Of a DNA stretch of 64,000 bases, positions 35,885 through 45,460 are shown piece after piece. The stretch is from positions 207,037-271,036 of the forward strand of contig NKYR01000050.1 of assembly GCA_003184365.1 (NCBI GenBank), in the 5' to 3' direction. Each line of letters opens with the position of its first letter. Within the stretch, counting starts at the first letter, position 1. The DNA comes from Evernia prunastri (taxonomy: Eukaryota > Ascomycota > Lecanoromycetes > Lecanorales > Parmeliaceae). The notes under the pieces are model-generated. The model was not told the DNA's origin, searched no databases, and worked only from the letters and a program-made list of their open reading frames with translations. Both the position numbers and the translations under genes were made by a program.

Positions 35885-36510
35885 AGTGATGTCGATTGAC
35901 ATAGTGAAGTACTTCGCTTCACAACCCCAAGGGTGAATTCTTGGGGCTTCTCACAAAGTTGCAAATATTCCCTAGGCATCCTAAGGTATTTAAACCGCCA
36001 AATTTCCCAGCCTCTTTCTCTCTTACATACACCCACACACAGAGTGTAGCTCCTATACCTGTTCACATCTCTTATACATGATGTCGGTCAAGACAGTGAA
36101 GACCGTGTTCGCTTCACACAGTCGAGGGTGAATCCTTGAGGATTCATTGTTCGCATTCACAACGTTGCAAATATTCCCTCAGGAAGTATTTAAACCCCCA
36201 AATTTCTCGGCCTCTTTCTTTCTTACATACACACACACACACACACAGAGTGTATCTCCTATGCACGTTCGCATCTCTTACAAATGATGTAAGATCAAGA
36301 TTATGAAGACCGACTTCCCTTCACACTCTCGAAGGTGAACCCTGGAGGATTCACTCTCCACATTCACAAAGTTTTGAGGATTCTCTTAGGCATCCTAAAG
36401 TATTTAAAACCCCAGCTTTCTCCAACCTCTTACTCTGTTACACACACCCACACCCACACACCCACCCACACCCACACACCCACCCACACCCACCGTGCAT
36501 CTCCTATACA
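35885..36510. repeat. Three tandem ~200 bp promoter-like repeats with TATA-like boxes and CA-rich tracts
   Basis: Three successive units share GTGAAG(A/T)C...CTTCACA, then GGGTGAA(T/C)CCTTG-like strings, CA(C)AAAGTTGCAAATATTCC, CATCCTAA(G/A)GTATTTAAA, CC(A/T)CTTTCT(C/T)TCTTACATACAC, a CA-rich microsatellite, AGTGTA(G/T)CTCCTAT and CATCTCTTA. The TATTTAAA boxes are near 35987, 36187 and 36401, spaced about 200-215 bp. The third unit is the most diverged and has (CACCCA)n instead of (CA)n, at about 36441-36495. The array starts directly after VPS18 and has no long frame. It resembles a promoter duplicated twice. Confidence 0.85.
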
Positions 36511-36722
36511 TGTTCGCTGTCTGCCTCTTGCAAATGACATACAAGTCTTCTTGACATCCATTATCTTTTTACAAACGACCACTACAGCCTTTCTCAGACA
36601 GACAATTCTACAAATGTATACTCATTCTCCCCTTGCATCTTTTTGCATCTGCCATCTCGGTTTTCAGGCCAGGTTGAGACGATCGTGATCAAGAGGAAGA
36701 ACTCTGCCTCGGTAGTTGTTCT

Positions 36723-37411
36723 ATGGAGGGATATTCACATCCATCATCCCAGAGACAGCCCCATTGGACCCAAGCTCACCAACGACATACACCCAATGTT
36801 CAGCTACGAGCTGGACGAAGTGTCCTTTGGGTGATTCGACCAAGGCAGGATGGGACGAGCCAACAGTGGAACCATACGGGATTGGTCCACTCCACCGGAA
36901 AAGCCCATGCACATGGGGTTTCCGCGGTCTCCGAGTTCCGCCAACACAGCCTCGGTCGCGCTCGACAAGGCCAGAGTCACTCTAAAGCGGCTGGCAAAGT
37001 CTTGTGGACAGCAAAGGGGAGTCATGGCCGGCGTTCCTCAATTCGAGATGAATGTAAGTTGTGAATATCCGTTATCTTTGAAATGTATTGACAACCTATT
37101 CGATTAGGAGAAGGGGAAAATTATCGTTCATTCACTCGAGCGTTTCTGTCGTCTAGAATTGAACATGGGGGAAGATGATTGGCCAGTAAAATTGTGCACC
37201 ATGAAAGTAAGTTTTTACGTATTGTGTTTACAACATATTCTTAATGGGTTGATAATGTATTAGAAATCGTTGAGCTCACGTGGTGCCGTTGTGAACCATG
37301 TGAAGACACACAAGATCAATGGAGAAGTATGTTATTTGCAATACATTTACGATGCATTTCTATTTCTTATAGGTCCCCAAGATTGCTCCCACCTCGAGCT
37401 GAAACATGTTG
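36723..37411 (+). pseudogene. Gene-like unit of unknown function, related to a segment near 42070
   Basis: I do not recognise the protein. At 36891-36955 the strings AAGCCCATGCACA and TTCCG(C)...TCCG(A/C)...CCAACACAGCCT match a segment at about 42071-42130; one frame reads GKAHAHGVSAVSEFRQHSLG, paralogous to GKPMHKSLAVSEIRQQSLP there. Downstream, apparent exons separated by intron-like gaps with GTAAGT or GTATGT donors and TTAG/ATAG acceptors encode KGKIIVHSLERFCRLELNMG and VNHVKTHKING. Different frames carry the two parts, and stops interrupt each, so a functional gene is doubtful. It could equally be a young gene whose exons I have joined wrongly. Confidence 0.35.
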
Positions 37412-37539
37412 TCGGAATCATTATGCCGATCCCGCTCGCTTTGCAGGAATGGGAAGGATTTTGAGCCGGAGGGCTATCTGCATGGGTGGTCAGGATTAAG
37501 ACTAGGACAGGGAGACACCCTGTGCGTTATCTTGAAAGA

Positions 37540-39340
37540 GTCTTGGGATACGCTGACTCTAGCAATAGCCTGATGCCACCTGGTATCGAACACGCGGTTT
37601 GCAGAGCAACAACAGACCGTCCTGAGTTCAGAGGCCTCGCAATCATCATGGCCTCCGGGGCTCAAGAAACCTCTCTCCAGCATGAGGACACTCCATTCGA
37701 TGTGGTATTCCACCTGTCCATCAACTTCAAGAGTTTCGAACCTACGGACGCCCAGATTTGATACTCTTCGGATGTGGCTATTTATTGGCAAGGGGTTATG
37801 TCCAGCAACTCCATCAAGACGCGATGGAGAAAGGAGTGCAGGTGACTACTGGCAAGATCTTGCCAGCTTCGTCTTTTACAAAGGTATGGGCTTTGGACAA
37901 GAGCTTATTGTTGACCTTTCCTTGACTGACACAAGATAGGCTACGAGTATCTTACGGAAGAGGGAGATCAGCAGACTGTTATTAGGGAAGATATCGCGAA
38001 GAGGCGCGATCTGATTGTTCACTTTGTTCGAAATACAGTTGCCAGCATCCCAAAGCCTCCAAAAAGGGAGGAGATCAAAACACCTTGGCCCAGTCTTTCT
38101 GTACATCCCACTTGATAATTTCTGTAAATATATTATATTACTTCTACGCCCCACACGATGAACACTTCACGAGATCCTCCGCAGGGATCGTCTTCAACCT
38201 TGGTGGGAATTCTCGTGTGCCGGTGACTCTCACAGAACTGAGCCAAGCTCACCTTACTTTGCGGGATCATCGGTACCCTCATCGCACACGAGGCGCAGAA
38301 GCTGAAGAGCCCACTCACTGTCAGCCATAAGGCCGTTCTGGATCTGGGCGCCATGTATCACCTCTTCCTCACGGCCACGCCGATGATCAACAAACCGCTT
38401 GACCTTATGGGGCTGTTGGCGATCCTCTGGGACCCAGTATGGGCCGACTTTGGCTCTGGAATGGCGGGGGTCGACGAGGAGGCATGTGTCCGTCAAGAAA
38501 GATGTTGCTGGCCATATGTTGTCCGCGGACGACATCAACCCACCTTTGTGGCTGTTGAATCCAAAGTCGTCTAGAAGCTTGACCTCGCTGTCCAGAGACA
38601 CCGGGACACTGACGGCCAACAAAGCATACCAGTTCATCCCTCCCATCTTGGGGTTGATTCAGCTAAGACGCACAGCAGCGACGCTCGTCGAAAACGTCCC
38701 GAGCAGAGACTCGTATCGCATCGGCGCTGAGATACCCCCCATACGCTGGATCACTTTTGAGCTGCAAATGGACCCCAAGGAGCTCAAAGCACACGCCAAG
38801 ATCCACACACAGTGCGTAGGCAGCCTTCCAGCTGGGTTTGACGACAAGACCGACAACCCTCTGCGCAATATGACTTTCCATCGAAAGCTCTGCCTGGCCG
38901 TGATGACATCAGAGCTTGATCGAATCTCCCCCACTGCCGACGGTCCCGCGGTGATAGAAAAGTTCTATCATAAACACCATGACCACGGGGCAACCTATTA
39001 CTTCACCCACACCAAGCCAGATCCAACCCTGCCACTCTATCGAGACCGGCCTTTTATAACATATATATCACCCGGAACTTCAGCAAGCTATCCTACCTCA
39101 CCCAACTGGTCCATGACATTTGTAGCAAGCATGGGCGAAAAGTGATCATTTTTTGCGACTGGCCGTCGACGTCCTGGCTGGTCGAGGTCTTGATGTTGAT
39201 CCAGGACTATCAGCAGATGTTCGGACAACGCTCGAGGCGGGAGCATGACGAGTGGGGGGACAAGAGGTACCATCATGCTGCGATAGCCGGAATGGAGGAG
39301 CAACTCCCTATCTGGAATTTTCAAGGCCAACCCAACTGAT
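37540..39340 (+). pseudogene. Broken SNF2-family helicase-like gene
   Basis: Pieces of an SNF2/Rad54-type ATPase are visible in several frames. Around 38260-38440 one frame gives GTLIAHEAQKLKSPLTVSHK and YHLFLTATPMINKPLDLMGL, matching motif II/III of the SNF2 N-terminal domain. Around 38520-39050 a different frame gives QFIPPILGLIQLRRTAATLV. Around 39070-39200 a third gives SYLTQLVHDICSKHGRKVII then FCDWPST, the start of the C-terminal helicase domain. Upstream, 37561-37760 and 37762-37886 encode plausible protein in different frames separated by a TGA, and 37943-38092 is a further open exon. Frame changes near 37760, 38500 and 39060 with no obvious intron suggest decay. No Walker A (GxGKT) part is apparent. 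Such helicase relics are common beside old mobile or repeat-rich DNA. Confidence 0.6.
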
Positions 39341-39548
39341 ACTAACGCCCTGTTCGCAACTTGGATCAGACGTCATTCGGAACAGACCCAGTAAGTATCT
39401 CTGTGAAATTCTTCAAAGCGTGATATTGGAACATGTACTGATCTCGGCAGATATATATATTACTCGTCGCAGCATCCCAGCCATCAGCTCCGTGAGTGGC
39501 CCTTTTGACAAGTTCGATATAACCAACAAGTCCATATCGATCGAGCTT

Positions 39549-39890
39549 TGCTGATGGAGCAGACACCCTTTTCTGCAATGTCAACATCGTACGCCGTCTT
39601 CAAGGTTACATACACGGGTCAACCCCGCGACCATCAGGCCATCTTCATTGCGGATGAGGATGAAAACGCCGGGCACATGTACCATGTCGTCGGTTCTATT
39701 CAGCAAGGGATGAACCATGAACTTGGCAGACCTACCATTGCGCCGGAAGAGTCAATGACATTCAAAGGAAAAACTCAAATTGGATGTACAGCGGCGGCAA
39801 ATCTGCAACTCTTTGAAGACATTTGTCGAAGTAAGCAAGTTTCGCATCTATTGTTGCCACTTCCATACCAAACCCTGTGTCCATGCTAAT
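39549..39890 (+). pseudogene. Fragment of an unrecognised fungal protein
   Basis: An open frame of about 113 codons encodes AVFKVTYTGQPRDHQAIFIA and HMYHVVGSIQQGMNHELGR, a pattern that recalls the small fungal proteins of uncharacterised DUF type in which an opening beta strand is followed by a HWAL/HHAI-like segment and YHV. I cannot name the family with confidence. The frame ends without an obvious complete domain, so it is either a remnant or one exon of a longer gene. Confidence 0.35.
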
Positions 39891-40009
39891 GTAATCTGAA
39901 GCCTATCAGTAAGGTCAAGTGGTGAAGTCCGGTAGGCAGCTAATACCTACTGCTTGCATCATTACCTTGCGACATTGACTGACACTGATCCAAGCCCTCT
40001 TTCAAGCCA

Positions 40010-40480
40010 TCGCGTGCGATCGTCATCGCCAGCCGAATGCTTCCGCTGAAGGTATCAGAAGCCCAATCCTCGGTGGCACGCCTTCAAATCGTCAGCCAGC
40101 CATACTCTTAGAGCGACGCAGAATTTTCTACCACAATTTCAACGCTCCAGTCGCTGATGACACCGACGAGGAGCCTATCTTTCTCAGCGCCACCACGTCG
40201 CCTGTGATTCAACGTGGATTGTCAGCGAATGAGAACGCGCGCGCACGACAGCGTGCTTTGAATCCGGCCACAGACAAAGAGCATTTGAAAAGCATTTTTA
40301 CTCTATCAACGCCTTTTAGAAGAGTATGGTGGTGAATGCTGGAATTTGGAAATACTTCCGCCGGTTGTTGCAAACTGGATTTCAAGCAAGCAGAAGAGCC
40401 TCGTTAAGGCAAAGGGTGTAGGAGCGAAGCAGCAGGAAAGCTCGTTGGCAAGACGGGAACTGGGTGAGTCATTCATTGAG
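40010..40480 (+). pseudogene. Gene-like stretch with an apparent single-base frameshift
   Basis: From about 40020 one frame encodes GIRSPILGGTPSNRQPAILL through RQRALNPATDKEHLK. It then runs into a stop, while the next frame immediately continues AFLLYQRLLEEYGGECWNLE and ILPPVVANWISSKQKSLV. The change falls in GAAAAGC near 40287-40291, so one extra A explains it. The composition (charged, amphipathic) looks like genuine protein on both sides. A GTGAGT donor near 40464 suggests a further exon. The family is not recognised. Confidence 0.5.
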
Positions 40481-41779
40481 GCTTGGATTGACCTCGTCTT
40501 CTTATCAATGCTGATACTAATTGAGTTCTCAATAAGTCGCGGCGAGAAAGCCACCTTTCTAGCCAACGGGTTGAAAGATGAAGTACTGCTGGCCAGGAGC
40601 GACACTGTACCACACTTCGTTTCAGTTGGAATCGATGGAGAATCTCCCAACCTCGCCCGCTTTATTGTCGTTCTTGTCGGTTCAGCTGATCGCGGTATAT
40701 ATTATATCATAGATCCTATCGCTGGAAAATTGGGAAGCTCGAGTTCATGTCGGCAAACTTCGATCGCCTGAACCAATCACGAGAGCTGATTGCGAGATTG
40801 CGGGACTTTGGGCTCATTGAGCAAGTCCGCTCAATAGCAGCCCGTGAGCAGATCTGCGATCACTGGCGTCAGGTCATGGCAATGCGGCCGAGACAGAGGG
40901 GCGTGAAGGGGGATTGGAAGAGTCAATTGCACGATGCTGCGTGAGCTTACAAGTCATATATAAATTGTGGGGATCACAAGAAGGCCCCGTCCGCATAGCG
41001 CAAGCGAGAGCAACGACGGAGCGAGGCAGCAGGGCAAGAACAGGTTGAATGTTGGACGCTGCGAACCCCAGAGCTCGTCTAGGTTACCAATATCCACTCG
41101 AGTGCTTGGCCGGGCACGGTACTTGCGGCGCCTACAGATTTTGTTTACCTCATTGAACCGCTTACCAAGTACGAAGGATGTCAAGCCTGGTCCCTTGCTC
41201 GATTTTCATTCTGCAGAGCTTCAGTCAAGAGGGCAGCGTGGGAAGAAAGGTAGCGAAGAGGATGGTGCATATCAAACCTGAAGACTGCAATGGCCCAAAG
41301 ATCAAGTGAAAAGGACATCGACGTCGCTACAATGATCGGGGAGCTCTCGACAAACTATGACACGGTCATGACGAGACCGGTTTGGATCCCACCGGGTCTA
41401 AAAAGGATGAGAAGACTGTTCCAACTGGCTCCGATCCAGGAGCCAAGGGCAGCAACTCGGATGAGAGTCCGGCGAAGAGGATAGGAAAGGGCGCACCAAA
41501 CACAGTGGGACTGCGCGTACCCCCATGACGCCCTCTAAAAACGTGGCCCTCAAATTATTCTTCGCCACGGAAGTGCAAGCGTTTCTAAATATTCTCGATT
41601 TCCTCAGAATGATCATCGACAAGTCGAATATTGTCCGGGTCCAGAAACCCGTCCGGGACAGGCAGCATGCTCCCGCCTATAACTCCCCTGCAATCTCTGA
41701 CGCACCCCAAGACGTCATGAGGATTGAGCGCACGCTTCGTACAATATAAATATAACTTGCATTACCTTCGTCTATATAA

Positions 41780-42133
41780 CCACGCTCAGGCATTTGCTGC
41801 TTGACCCTGGGAGGAACAGTTTCCAGATTCTCAAGCTGTACTTCGAGCTCGCGCTCACGATCTCTCACGAAGTCATACACGCAGTAGGCTTCGCCATCGA
41901 AACCAAGCGTTTCGAGACCTACAGAGAGATGGACTGGAGTTCCTACACGGAGACAGACTTGAGTCACCGGAATCCGCTCTTCTTTGAGCCATCATACGAA
42001 GGCGCTCTTTGATCAACCGCTTTCGTCTTACCGTCTAGTGGCTCGAGAGTGGGAAGCCCGGTACATTCCACAAGGCAAGCCCATGCACAAGAGTCTTGCG
42101 GTTTCCGAAATCCGTCAACAGAGCCTGCCATGA
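41780..42133 (+). pseudogene. HExxH-containing fragment, possible metallopeptidase-like relic
   Basis: One frame from 41794 encodes LKLYFELALTISHEVIHAVG then FAIETKRFETYREMDW and HRNPLFFEPSYEGAL. HEVIH fits the zinc-binding HExxH motif within a hydrophobic helix, as in metallopeptidase-like proteins. After a frame change near 42010, RLVAREWEARYIPQGKPMHK and SLAVSEIRQQSLP follow up to a stop at about 42133; this part is paralogous to the unit near 36900. The start and any upstream domain are not visible. A five-residue motif alone can arise by chance, so the enzyme assignment is weak. Confidence 0.4.
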
Positions 42134-42215
42134 GGACCACACACAATCTTACAGGCAGAGCGGGCGTCATCAGAGCTAGCAGCTAGACACGAGTCCGGAT
42201 GAGCGCCGCTGTGTC

Positions 42216-43102
42216 ATGAACGAAGACCTCTTGTGGATTCCCAACCATTTGAGCGAGCACGGTACGCTCTTCCGATTCTTACGCGGCTATACTTTTACTC
42301 CCATCAATGTTGGAAGAAAATGGATGTCGCTTGATCAATTATTCACGCAAGAGGACTCACCTTTTGATCCAGACGATCCAGAACGACACTTGAAAGAATC
42401 AGAAGACCCCACGCCTGATAACAAGCTTTTCGAGACCGGAATCGCGGATCACCCCTGTCTCATGAGAATCCTCTGGACGCGGACGCAAATCGAGCGTACG
42501 TCTAGGGACAACAGTGAGCACAGGCGGTACACTCTTGAAGCTCGAATTGGGTTTTTGCGTACGCAGGGCGCAAATAAATATAGTAAGCAGCGCCGAACCT
42601 GCCACGCTTTTTTCATTTCAAGACGCAACCAAATTCTAAGTTCACATCCTCACTTCCCATAATTGTCATCTCTCTACAATAACTCCGCTTCCTTGGAAGT
42701 TTCCTCGTGATTCCTTCATGCTTGCGTCTGGTATGCGTCAAGCTCAAAAAACACTCAACCGAGATGTATCGAGAGATGGATGATATCTTCGATGAGCTTG
42801 GACATGACCAACCATTCGCAATCCTAGGCCTTGATCCGACACGACCCAATCCCGGGGGCGCTACCGAACTTTCCACGAAGTATTTGGAGTCGGTCTCGAT
42901 CGCGATGGCAGAGAATCGCCTCTTCCTACGTTGGCATTTCAGACCTTCACCCTCGAAAAACGTACGAATGGGCGGAAAAGAGAGATGCCAATCGCCGGAT
43001 CGACGAGATCCTCACAAGTCGTTTGCAATGAACCTTGTTCAAGCGAACATCACTCTTGAAGCTGAGAACCAAAGGTTACTACGTATCCGCTCTTCTCACT
43101 AA
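42216..43102 (+). pseudogene. Unrecognised gene-like exons containing the QPFAI-GLDPT motif
   Basis: A frame at 42216-42590 encodes MNEDLLWIPNHLSEHGTLFR and DHPCLMRILWTRTQIERTSR. A GTAAGC donor lies near 42581. A second frame at 42760-42940 encodes ELGHDQPFAILGLDPTRP and SIAMAENRLFLRWHF, and a third frame continues KTYEWAEKRDANRRIDEILT. Codon content looks protein-like throughout, but the joins are unclear. The motif recurs near 45220. I recognise no family. Confidence 0.35.
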
Positions 43103-43928
43103 ATACCACAGAATATCTTACGCAATGGCATCTCCACGTTTAACAACGACGTCTTCAACTTCTCTCCCGAATGCTAAGCCGAATCAACACCGACCGAGGC
43201 TTCACCACCTTCTCCCTTATCACCCTCGAACGAGTCTTCCTGAACATTCGAAACGCTCAATGAGTCCAACATCTCCAGTATTAGGTAATGCACCTCAGCC
43301 CAAGAGGGGAATGGTCTTGGGAAAATCGCACTCAGGACGTCGCTGCGGGGCTACGTATATCGGAGCCCGATCTCTAACCCCAGGCGTTCAATCATCGAAC
43401 AATTGACCTGGACAGGTGTGGCAGCAGCCATAGAAGAAGGTGGCGAAACTGGATAAGGTGAGGATCTGAGGAACGATTCGGAGATGAAGCCGGTAAAGGG
43501 GCAGTGGTTGATGTGATGAGGCGTGACTTTGAGGTTGTAAAGCGGGTGTGGGGTATGGCTACGGTCCCGTCGGGTGGAGCTTTCACGGAGAATATCTCCT
43601 TACTCTACGCCGTTGGATGGCCTTTGAGAAGCCATATGCGAAGCTCATCGTCGAGATACCCCATCCCGACCAAAAGGCGTAGTCAGCATGCCGGCCTTCG
43701 ACCTAAGCAGCAAGAAGGAAAAGGCCTAATATGCGAAGTACTGGAAAGCGCCAACCAGTGACGAGACTGCTGAGGACCGCTGGCGAGCGAGGTTCTGGGC
43801 AAAGCACACGCACAAGTGTGTTTCTTTCAGCCTCGGACGATTAATCTCTCTCTGCCACCCTCATCCCCCTTTTCTTTTTCTCACTCTTTTCCTCCTCCTT
43901 CGAAAATTTCGATCAAAATTCATTCAAG
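43103..43928. other. No supportable gene; possible promoter at the right end
   Basis: Short frames only, none with a recognisable motif. The stretch 43850-43928 is strongly pyrimidine-rich (CTCTCTCTGCC, TTTTCTTTTTC, TTCCTCCTCC) and ends in AATTCATTCAAG before an ATG, which resembles a fungal core promoter and leader for the next entry. Confidence 0.4.
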
Positions 43929-44704
43929 ATGCCCCAAAGACTCCTATCAGCACGAGAGATTGAGGGAGCGAGACGAGACCTAGAATATTACTTGGATTTG
44001 ACCAAGGCCTGCAGACGTCTGGATATCACCAGACAGGGGGGAGTCTCAGCGATCTCTTTTATTTGCCAAGTGCCTGCCATGCATTCCATGCATATTCTAT
44101 CATTATTGTCCATGATTGCATTCATGTAGCTAGCCACTCCTTGTACCAGTCAGCCATAAGATGGCTGATGGCCCCATAGCTAGACTCACCATGCATTTTT
44201 CTACTATCACTGCTGTGCCCCGCTGAGAACTGAATGGCTCGGGAAAAGGGGAGTTTCAGGTATACGTCAGTGATTGGAATATGAGCACGCGTTCAAGATA
44301 TGCGCGATGAGTGCCGAGCCTACGCCCGTAAGCTCGTCCTCCAACCCGGTCTGAACATGGTCAGTGTCCAATGACAGCGACGTGGAAAGAGATAGAGCTA
44401 AACCGGTGGACGTAAGCGCGCATATCTTCAATCTAATCTATCAATCTTACTCCTCATAATGACATATGCAGTCGGGGCCTGCGACCTCCGCCTTCAACAT
44501 CGCTGTTGGCACATACAATGTTGGAGAGCGCACAGGAGATAGTTGTGGTAGGGAAGGTCACGAGTGGGACGCGGGCGACGACTGGGCAATCCATCCGCCA
44601 TCATCTATGTCTACGATTACTACGTAGAAGACACATTCGATGACAAAGCGATCTGGCGCAACATCGAGAAGGCCATTCCGCAAGCGATGGCGGCTTTGAA
44701 TTAG
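43929..44704 (+). CDS. Hypothetical small protein, multi-exon model
   Basis: The ATG at 43929 follows a pyrimidine-rich leader and has a purine at -3 context (AAGATGCC). Exon 1 encodes MPQRLLSAREIEGARRDLEY and LDLTKACRRLDI. A later open stretch near 44297-44362 encodes QDMRDECRAYARKLVLQPGL. The last stretch, in two frames joined near 44550-44590, encodes FNIAVGTYNVGERTGDSCG and then NPSAIIYVYDYYVEDTFDD through AIPQAMAALN to a stop at 44704. No family is recognised. The internal joins are inferred and the gene could be decayed like its neighbours. Confidence 0.35.
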
Positions 44705-45111
44705 TCGATCTTCCACGAACAAGATGAAAGTAAGGGTGAGGTGGACCTGTTGTGAACAACCAACTGATGAAGATGGGCGAGAGGAGTTTGACTTCTTTCG
44801 TCGACTATTATGTTGTCTCGAGCAAGCATCTTCAGCATATTGTTCACTCAATATGACTCTTCTATCGTCTAGGCGCTTTATCTTAGGCTCCGAAGGCTTT
44901 GCTGTCCAGACGGTAAGGCGTGATTTTTTAGATAAACATTTTTTTTCGAGCAAAAATGGCTCTCACAGAGACTTAAGATCCGAACAGCAAGTGCTGCACA
45001 AGCGGGTTGGATATTCGGCTCCTGGGATCAACCACCACAAAGACAGCAAATCCAAAAAAGGAAACAAAGGAGGAAAAAAAAGCAGAAAAAAATTTAGTAA
45101 TCGTGGAATAC

Positions 45112-45460
45112 AATATGATGGACGACTCTGACTCGAATTGGGGGAGCTGCAGTAGGCATTTCCATGAACAGGGACAAGCTGACCAGCAGGGCCTCTTTCA
45201 ATTACGAGTGATGGGTGAATTGGGACTTGAACAGCCATTCGCCATCATGGGCTTCGACCCGACGCAGCCCTCTCAACTCGACATCGTCTCCCCGTGCGAC
45301 ACGTCACCATGACTCTGGCAAGGAATGACCTCGTTCCGCTCAATCTGGAGCGAATCAACAGGGCGCATGATGCGCTCGAGAATCACCCGTACGAGGTCAT
45401 AAGCCATCATCCGCAACCGGGGGGATGCAACAGACGAATGGCGAAATGCTGACGTCTTGT
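45112..45460 (+). pseudogene. Second divergent copy of the QPFAI-GFDPT unit
   Basis: One frame encodes MMDDSDSNWGSCSRHFHEQG and then GELGLEQPFAIMGFDPTQP, clearly related to ELGHDQPFAILGLDPTRP near 42800. The following frame from about 45307 encodes LARNDLVPLNLERINRAHDA and stops near 45450. The copy is short and in pieces; no family is recognised. Confidence 0.35.

Noticed and set aside
35885..36510. CRISPR array
   Set aside because: The units are ~200 bp, diverged throughout and without short repeats plus unique spacers, in a eukaryotic genome.
36335..36688. A reading frame with Thr-His-Thr repeats
   Set aside because: It is the translation of the CA/CACCCA microsatellite and lacks any protein signature.
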